The translations under genes and the position numbers were made by a program. The notes beneath the pieces were generated by a model. That model did no database searches. It was not told where the DNA came from and saw only the letters and a list, made by a program, of their open reading frames with translations. Positions 6,158 through 10,092 of a stretch of DNA of 10,092 bases are shown here, piece by piece (the first letter of the stretch is position 1; each line of letters begins with the position of its first letter). Origin of the DNA: Actinomycetota bacterium (lineage in GTDB: Bacteria > Actinomycetota > UBA4738 > HRBIN12); assembly GCA_005885325.1 (NCBI GenBank), contig VAYX01000125.1:1-10092 (forward strand), read 5' to 3'.

Positions 6158-7725
6158 TCAGGTGCCGCGCTCGCCGGCGGAACGCACGGCGTACGCCGCG
6201 GCCTCCTGCCGGCTCCGGAGATGGAGCTTCGCCAGCAGGTTGCTCACGTGGTTCCCCGCCGTCTTGGTGCTGATGTAGAGGCGCGCCGAGATCTCGGCAC
6301 GTCCTTCGGTCCGGTCCGGGCTGGGCCGCCCACCTCCCGCACGATCGCGGCCGCTTCGTCGGCCTCCCGACCCGCTCCGAGACGCTCGAAGGTCTCGAGC
6401 CCCACCCTCGCCTCTCGTCCGGCGACGTCGGGATCGTCCTTCTGCACCGCGCGGGCGAGCTCCACGCGGGTGCGGGCGGCCTCGAGCGGCATCTCCAGGC
6501 GTTCGAAGGCGCTCAGCGCGCCCTCGAGGTGGTCGCGGGCAGCCGCCTCGCCGCTCGACCGAGCGACTCGCCCCGCAGCGAGCGCCGCGATCGCCGTCAC
6601 CCGCGGGTGCCCGAAGCGATCGGCGAGCGAGGCGAGGCGGCCTGCGGTCGCGCGCGCCTCGTCCACGGTCCCCTGGGCCAGCTGTACCTCGACGAGCGTC
6701 GACAGCAGGGGCACCGCGACGATCGTGTCGCCGACCTGGTTGAGACGGCGGAGCAGAAGGCCGGCGGCGACCGCGTGCTCGCCCTTGAGTCGGTGGATCC
6801 CGACGCTCGCACCCAGCGACTCGGGAAGATCCTGATACCCGGCGAGGAGGCGCTCGGCCTCCTCGATCCGACCCTGGAGCATCCTGAGCTCGGCCAGCTT
6901 GGCCGCCGGATGGATACAGCGCGACCGATGACCGGTCCCTCTCAGGGCGCCGAGCGCCTCGACGAGGCACCGCTCCGCCGTCTCGAGATCCCCCTTCGCC
7001 TGGAAGAACTCCGCCCCGCACGTGCCGCAGAAGGAGATCAACGCTCCGTGGAGGTGCCGGGACATGTAGGTCTCGATCACGTCGTTCCATCGCATCAGTC
7101 TCTCGAGTTCGCCCGACTCCTCGCAGGCCAGTGTGACGACACAGCAGATGTCGCCGAATACCAGCGGGTCGGACACCTCGCCGGCCGTGGCCGCGACCAT
7201 CGACTCGTCGAGGGCCGTGACCCCCGCGTCGAACTCGCCGCCCAGCAGGAGCGCTCTTCCGAGGAGCGCGAGGGCCGATGCCTCCAGTTCCGCGTCTTTG
7301 GACCGACGGGCGGTCTCAAGGGCCGCCTCTGCGTGGGCCCGCATCTGGTTCGGGTCGAAGGAGCGGCTGCCCCATGTGAGCTCGAGCCATCCGTGGGCCG
7401 GGCCGGGCTCGACGTCGCGCAGCAGGCCCTGCGCACGCGCGAGCCATCCGTTGCCGGCCGGCTCATTGCCGATCGCCTCCACGTATTCCCTGGCCAGCCA
7501 GAGCGCGATCCGCGCGGCCCGGACCGCGTCACCTCGCTTGCGGAAGGCCGCGTACGCGCGTTCGCGATGGTCGATCGCCCCGTCGACGTCACCAAACCAC
7601 CAGAGGGTGCGTCCGAGGCCGTCCGACGCTTCCGGGTCCGGGCTCAGGTCGACGGCTATTTGCCTTCCCGCGGGTTCTGTCGCACCATGGATCGCACGGG
7701 AGAAAGGAGGTGGTCCAGCTTGCAT
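6158..7725 (-). pseudogene. LuxR-type regulator with TPR-like body; HTH half deleted and frameshifted
   Basis: The body, readable from about DGLGRTLWWFGDVDGAIDHRERAY (near 7620) to REVGGPARTGP (about 6307), is a continuous array of TPR-like helical pairs. Typical phrases are GDAVRAARIALWLAREYVEA, NGWLARAQGLLRDVEPGPAHGWLEL and RLKGEHAVAAGLLLRRL. This matches the roughly 540-residue actinobacterial LuxR family without an ATPase domain. The C-terminus AEISARLYISTKTAGNHVSN...RSRQEAAAYAV (6298-6161) is the second half of a LuxR HTH, but lies in another frame. The expected preceding segment (LTxRExEVLxLVAxGxxN, about 18 residues) is missing. The N-terminus is also unclear: the only in-frame ATG is at 7723-7725 and it has no ribosome-binding site. 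DNA binding by the encoded protein is unlikely as written. It could be a true pseudogene or a misassembly. Confidence 0.72.
7701..7719 (+). other. Near-perfect complement of the 16S rRNA 3' end (very strong SD-like site)
   Basis: AGAAAGGAGGTGGTCCAGC differs at one position from AGAAAGGAGGTGATCCAGC, the complement of the conserved 16S rRNA 3' terminus. Read on the plus strand it is an exceptionally strong Shine-Dalgarno site, 9 bases before a TTG at 7720. That TTG opens a 13-codon frame (MHRQQETPEVIGC) ending at the TGA at 7759-7761, and a GC-rich hairpin follows at 7773-7797. Read on the minus strand it would be a scrap of 16S tail, but the adjoining 16S sequence is absent. It lies antisense to the unclear N-terminus of the LuxR remnant. 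The match is certain; its meaning is not. Confidence 0.45.
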
Positions 7726-7909
7726 AGACAGCAGGAGACCCCCGAGGTGATTGGCTGCTGAGCCGTCCCTCGCGGGCCGGGGCCACCGCCCCGCCCGTCC
7801 GCCGGGAGACCGGCAGAATCCAACCAGTTCACCGACCTTGCGAGTTCCGGTTGGTCTACCGGACGAAGCCTCGAGAGAGGCCGACGTGCTCGTGAGACGA
7901 TAGGAAATC

Positions 7910-7946
7910 GAATGGGCCGGGCCCCGGCTTGGGGCCCGGCCCATTC
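7910..7946 (-). terminator. Perfect 16-bp-stem intrinsic terminator after tRNA-Val
   Basis: The arm at 7910-7925 (GAATGGGCCGGGCCCC) and the arm at 7931-7946 are exact reverse complements around a five-base loop. It lies 73 bases beyond the tRNA 3' end, with GATTTCCT after it on the minus strand. It is the strongest hairpin in the window and most likely ends the S51, zinc-ribbon and tRNA transcript. Between it and the LuxR remnant (7762-7909) I see only small hairpins (7773-7797 and 7801-7814) and no gene. Confidence 0.82.
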
Positions 7947-7964
7947 ATATCCCTCCGGCCGCTC

Positions 7965-8015
7965 TCACCGCTTGGCCATGATGGCGAGGAGCTGGGCTCT
8001 GAACTGTGCCTTCAT
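7965..8015 (-). CDS. Possible 16-residue peptide in the tRNA trailer
   Basis: An ATG at 8013-8015, four bases after the tRNA-Val 3' end, opens a frame reading MKAQFRAQLLAIMAKR with TGA at 7965-7967. The peptide is cationic and would be amphipathic as a helix. It fits between the tRNA and the terminator. There is no ribosome-binding site; tRNA 3' processing would leave a nearly leaderless message. A frame this short is easily fortuitous. I list it because it fills most of the trailer and has sensible codons. Confidence 0.22.
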   Translation of the reverse strand: MKAQFRAQLLAIMAKR

Positions 8016-8019
8016 GAAG

Positions 8020-8091
8020 TGGGCGCTGAAGGATTCGAACCTTCGGCCTCTGCCTTGTAAGGGCAGCGCTCTACCGCTGAGCTAAGCGCCC
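8020..8091 (-). tRNA. tRNA-Val (anticodon UAC)
   Basis: The 72-base minus-strand sequence folds fully. The acceptor is GGGCGCT/AGCGCCC with discriminator A, the D-stem GCTC/GAGC, the anticodon stem CTGCC/GGCAG with loop CTTACAA (anticodon TAC, reading GUA and other valine codons), and the T-arm GAAGG-TTCGAAT-CCTTC. The 3' CCA is not encoded; CTT follows the discriminator. The first ten bases are also the end of the upstream zinc-ribbon gene. The gene is followed by a strong terminator. Confidence 0.97.
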
Positions 8092-8387
8092 GACAGCCAG
8101 GCGGGCTCGACCGACTCGCCTCGGACGTGCCCACAGGCTCGGCACACGACCTGGCCGAGCATCACCGAGAGCCTGCTCGCCCCGCAGGCGTCGCACCGGT
8201 CCAGCTGCACGGCCCAGTCCGGCCGGTCCTCCTGGCAGGTGGGGCAGACCAGGACCTGCTCTCCCCCAACCGCGGCCCGGACCCACTGCCGCTGCCGCTT
8301 GTCGGGATCGAACGTGGGGCGGCCGCACAGGAAGCACCTCGGCCGGGACGATTCGTCCGGTACGTACGTCGGGTCTGTCGAGCTCAC
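8082..8387 (-). CDS. Double zinc-ribbon protein overlapping the tRNA gene
   Basis: The 101-residue protein starts at the GTG at 8385-8387. Four CxxC knuckles form two probable zinc ribbons: CFLC with CPTC, and CDAC with CRAC. The spacings suit the pairs in that order, or crossed pairs. There is no catalytic motif. Such proteins usually bind nucleic acid or a protein partner, but I do not recognise the family. The last codons (GGC GCT TAG) lie in tRNA-Val positions 1-10, so the stop codon is inside the tRNA. RNase P cleavage of a joint transcript would remove the stop. No clear ribosome-binding site is present; a TATCCT element 8 bases before the GTG suggests a leaderless message. An upstream TTG at 8394-8396 is an alternative start. 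The gene follows the S51 gene by 43 bases on the same strand. Confidence 0.8.
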   Translation of the reverse strand: MSSTDPTYVPDESSRPRCFLCGRPTFDPDKRQRQWVRAAVGGEQVLVCPTCQEDRPDWAVQLDRCDACGASRLSVMLGQVVCRACGHVRGESVEPAWLSGA

Positions 8388-8395
8388 GGTCCCCA

Positions 8396-8401
8396 AGGAT
8401 A
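8396..8401 (-). promoter_or_regulatory. Candidate -10 element for a leaderless zinc-ribbon/tRNA transcript
   Basis: TATCCT on the minus strand ends 8 bases before the GTG at 8387, the distance at which transcription would begin near the start codon. No good -35 element is seen. It would give the zinc-ribbon gene and the tRNA a promoter independent of the S51 gene. Confidence 0.3.
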
Positions 8402-8430
8402 GCCAGCGGGAGGTGGCCCGACCGGGGCGT

Positions 8431-9141
8431 TCACCCAGCGGTCGCGAACGACTCACCCGCCCGGAACGAGCGCGTTCGTCCCCTGCCGCGGACCATCGCC
8501 GTCCGGTTGCCGAACACGGTCCACCGACTCCCGTCGCCGAGGATCGCGGTCCGTTCGTCGATCCCCACGAACCATCCATCGCGGCGCACCCGGCGCATCA
8601 AGAAGGGGCGCATCCCCGGGATGAACCGGACCTTGTCCCAATGCACGCCGAAGCTCGTGTTCGGAATGAGGCCCAGGCCGAGCAGCCAGGCGCCGCCCAG
8701 TCGCTCCTTCCCGTCGGATGCGTGGCTGGCGATCATGGCCCCCGCGCTGCATCCGACAAAGACGGCACCGCGGTCGAGGGCCGCGAGCAGGCCGTCCCAG
8801 AACGGCGTCCCACCGATGGCCTCGGCGAGGTACCGGGGCTTTCCTCCTGAGAAGAAGACCATGCTCGCCTCGGCCACCTGGGACGCGAGCTCCTCACGCA
8901 TCGCATCGGACCGGTCCCGCAGCGGCACGATCCCGGCGGGCACGCCCATGGCCTCGTAGTGCGCGAGGCCCATGGCCCCCCATCGGTCGAAGATGGGCTG
9001 GCCGTCGGGGAAGCTCGCGGTGGGAACGATGGCCACCGAGCCGTCGCCTCGTGCACCGTGCATTGCGGCCCGTTCGACCTCCTCGGACCAGGGCTCGAAC
9101 TCACCCGAGCCCATCAGCAGGAACGTGCGCCCCTCCGCCAC
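8431..9141 (-). CDS. Peptidase S51 / cyanophycinase-like (class I glutamine-amidotransferase fold) protein
   Basis: This 236-residue protein starts at the GTG at 9139-9141. Family marks are the N-terminal LLMGSGEFEPW (8-18), a strand with IVPTASFPDG, the oxyanion region FFSGGKPRYL (97-106), the nucleophile elbow VGCSAGAMIAS with Ser132 (129-139), GVHWDKVRF with a candidate catalytic His167, and GIDERTAIL (193-201), typical of cyanophycinase-type members. S51 enzymes are serine peptidases acting on aspartyl dipeptides or cyanophycin-like polymers. The usual GGnQ glutamine is Pro here, and the substrate is unknown. There is no signal peptide. The gene has no ribosome-binding site, but a TAGGCT element lies 6 bases upstream of the GTG. 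It is divergent from the repeat-protein gene, with 53 bases between the starts. Confidence 0.88.
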   Translation of the reverse strand: MAEGRTFLLMGSGEFEPWSEEVERAAMHGARGDGSVAIVPTASFPDGQPIFDRWGAMGLAHYEAMGVPAGIVPLRDRSDAMREELASQVAEASMVFFSGGKPRYLAEAIGGTPFWDGLLAALDRGAVFVGCSAGAMIASHASDGKERLGGAWLLGLGLIPNTSFGVHWDKVRFIPGMRPFLMRRVRRDGWFVGIDERTAILGDGSRWTVFGNRTAMVRGRGRTRSFRAGESFATAG

Positions 9142-9147
9142 GGCCGC

Positions 9148-9161
9148 AGCCTACATAGGAT
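9148..9161. promoter_or_regulatory. Overlapping divergent -10-like elements
   Basis: In the 53-base gap between two divergent GTG starts, TAGGAT (9156-9161, plus) and TAGGCT (9153-9148, minus) both fit TANNNT. The minus element is 6 bases from the S51 GTG, implying a leaderless message. The plus element leaves room for a short leader with GGGAGG at 9183-9188. No clear -35 elements are seen. Confidence 0.35.
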
Positions 9162-9194
9162 GTCGGGAACGCCGACGAACACGGGAGGTGCGTC

Positions 9195-9650
9195 GTGGAG
9201 GCAAACGGACACGGCACGGTACGGGTGGTGAGGGCCATCGAGGCGGCGGGCGACGTGACGCTGGAGCGCGCCCTGGTCGGGATGGTGAGCGGGCGCGACG
9301 TGCACCTCACGATGGCGGGGGCCGGCCCGGTCATCGCGTCCGGCCAGGTGGCCATCAACCAGGGCGGGTGCGGACCGCTGATGGCCGGCGGCGACGTCTC
9401 GATCCGTCAAGGGGGCTCCGGCCCGATCATCGCCAAGGGAGACGTGTCCATCGAGCAGGGCGGGTGCCAGAGCGTGATCGCCGCCGGTGGCGCGACGCTC
9501 GGCCGACAGTCCTTCGTGGGGATGGTCCTGTCGCCTCGGATCGAGGTCCAGGACGGCGCCAAGGTGCTCATGACCGTCCCGCAGGCCGCCGCGTTCGGCG
9601 CGGCCGTCGGAGTCGTGTTCGCGCTCCTCTTCAGGGCGCGGAGGGGCTGA
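9195..9650 (+). CDS. Seven-repeat beta-solenoid-like protein with C-terminal membrane helix
   Basis: The 151-residue protein starts at the GTG at 9195-9197, with GGGAGG 6 bases upstream. Residues 12-123 are seven consecutive 16-residue units with no insertions, for example GPLMAGGDVSIRQGGS and GPIIAKGDVSIEQGGC. Each has a small-residue turn, then a GDVxI-type strand. The strict period and alternating hydrophobics suggest a right-handed beta-solenoid or bactofilin-like stack. Residues 124-146 (KVLMTVPQAAAFGAAVGVVFALLF region) form one membrane helix followed by RARRG, a positive tail that fits a cytosolic end. There is no N-terminal signal, so the protein is probably tail-anchored, with the solenoid on the side set by that topology. 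Cysteines 59 and 91 lie two rungs apart at the same phase. No enzymatic motif is seen. The converging neighbour is a membrane protein resembling the C-terminus of polymer-forming proteins. Confidence 0.82.
   Translation: MEANGHGTVRVVRAIEAAGDVTLERALVGMVSGRDVHLTMAGAGPVIASGQVAINQGGCGPLMAGGDVSIRQGGSGPIIAKGDVSIEQGGCQSVIAAGGATLGRQSFVGMVLSPRIEVQDGAKVLMTVPQAAAFGAAVGVVFALLFRARRG
9228..9563 (+). repeat. Seven tandem 48-bp (16-codon) coding repeats
   Basis: The repeat array encodes residues 12-123 of the solenoid-like protein as seven in-phase 16-residue units. They begin at residues 12, 28, 44, 60, 76, 92 and 108. Units 3-5 are the most alike at the protein level. DNA similarity between units is partial, so the array looks old and selected for structure rather than freshly expanded. 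Confidence 0.75.
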
Positions 9651-9686
9651 GGCGCGACAAGGCTCGCTCGCCGTTCGTGGCCGGCG

Positions 9687-10091
9687 TCACAGGCCGGCTT
9701 CCTCGGGGATGGGCTCGGGAAGCGTGTCGGCACGCCGTCCCCGATGCTTCCCCGGCTCTGACCGCGACCTCCAGGTCGCGACGGCTGCCGCCCCCAGGCC
9801 GAACGCGGCGGCCAGGACGAACGTCACGCCGCTCACGTACGGGATGAGACCGACGAGTCGGAGGGCGCCCCACCCCACGAGGAACGCCACGACCTGGCGC
9901 TCCGGGTTCGCCCACACCAACCGGCCCAGGGCGTATCCGGCCAGCCCGTACCCGACGAACGCCGCCAGTGCCAGCGCAAGGGCGACCGCAAGCCCCAGCG
10001 GGAGGACCACGAGCGATGCCATGGCCACGACCGCGAGCACGGGGATCCCCACGATGAGCCCGGCGCCCCAGGCCGCGGCGAACCATGGGGC
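9687..10091 (-). CDS. Multi-pass membrane protein, 5' end outside window
   Basis: The frame is open to the right edge (visible codons upstream of the GTG at 10052 read APWFAAAWGAGLIV), so the gene starts outside the window. About four membrane segments are visible: around GAGLIVGIPVLAVVAMASLVV, then LGLAVALALALAAFVGYGLAGY, QVVAFLVGWGALRLVGLIPYV and SGVTFVLAAAFGLGAAAVATW. A short loop with RLVWANPERQ lies between segments 2 and 3. The C-terminal tail of about 30 residues is charged (WRSRSEPGKHRGRR...PEPIPEEAGL). The arrangement, with GLIPYVSG before the last helix, resembles the membrane end of 'polymer-forming cytoskeletal' (bactofilin-like) membrane proteins; that is from memory of the family and not proven here. 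The gene converges on the repeat-protein gene with 36 bases between the stops. Confidence 0.75.
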   Translation of the reverse strand, partial: APWFAAAWGAGLIVGIPVLAVVAMASLVVLPLGLAVALALALAAFVGYGLAGYALGRLVWANPERQVVAFLVGWGALRLVGLIPYVSGVTFVLAAAFGLGAAAVATWRSRSEPGKHRGRRADTLPEPIPEEAGL

Positions 10092-10092
10092 G

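Noticed and set aside
5543..7761. Long open frames on the plus strand opposite the SRPBCC and LuxR genes
   Set aside because: They are mirror frames of GC-rich coding DNA with no recognisable motif or ribosome-binding site.
8020..8091. tRNA-Val as an integration (att) site
   Set aside because: I found no second copy of the tRNA 3' end in the window and no integrase gene.
9680..9698. GCCGGC/GCCGGC-type hairpin just inside the 3' end of the membrane-protein gene
   Set aside because: The stem is about six pairs, lies within coding sequence and has no T-run; not enough for a terminator call.

Overview
The window is GC-rich bacterial chromosomal DNA. The ECF42/DGPF sigma unit, the TPR-type LuxR regulator family, GTG starts, T-poor terminator hairpins and a tRNA gene without encoded CCA all fit an actinobacterium (Actinomycetota) or a nearby high-GC lineage such as a high-GC Chloroflexota. 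I cannot place it more precisely. Nothing points to a phage, a plasmid, a CRISPR array or an insertion sequence.

Layout. (1) 1-1642, plus strand: the 3' part of a glycoside-hydrolase-like TIM-barrel gene that enters from the left edge, then a VOC (glyoxalase-type) gene whose first strand and helix are missing. (2) 4552-1668, minus strand: a probable operon of a DGPF/YCII protein, an ECF42 sigma factor with its C-terminal TPR extension, and an M24-fold protein. The M24 protein has a DddP-like D-x-D motif but lacks two of the expected metal ligands. (3) 6063-4825, minus strand: a second probable operon of an SRPBCC ligand-binding protein, a 78-residue secreted protein broken by a one-base shift in a G6 run, and a small cupin. 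It has a 20-bp perfect palindrome upstream and ends in a GC-rich hairpin. (4) 7725-6158, minus strand: a decayed LuxR-type regulator whose TPR body is intact but whose HTH has lost its first half. (5) 9141-7910, minus strand: an S51-like peptidase, a double zinc-ribbon protein whose stop codon lies inside the following tRNA-Val(UAC) gene, and a perfect 16-bp-stem terminator. (6) 9195-10092: a protein made of seven exact 16-residue repeats plus a C-terminal membrane helix (plus strand), facing a multi-pass membrane protein that runs off the right edge (minus strand).

How the parts relate. The sigma operon is the clearest regulatory unit: by family knowledge, ECF42 factors drive promoters of adjacent DGPF genes, and a TGTCGA element sits upstream of the DGPF gene. 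The SRPBCC, secreted-protein and cupin genes look translationally linked and may share the palindromic operator. Three genes in one 10-kb stretch (VOC, secreted protein, LuxR) show truncation, a frameshift or an internal deletion. That is either local gene decay or assembly error, and it should be settled before any biological reading.
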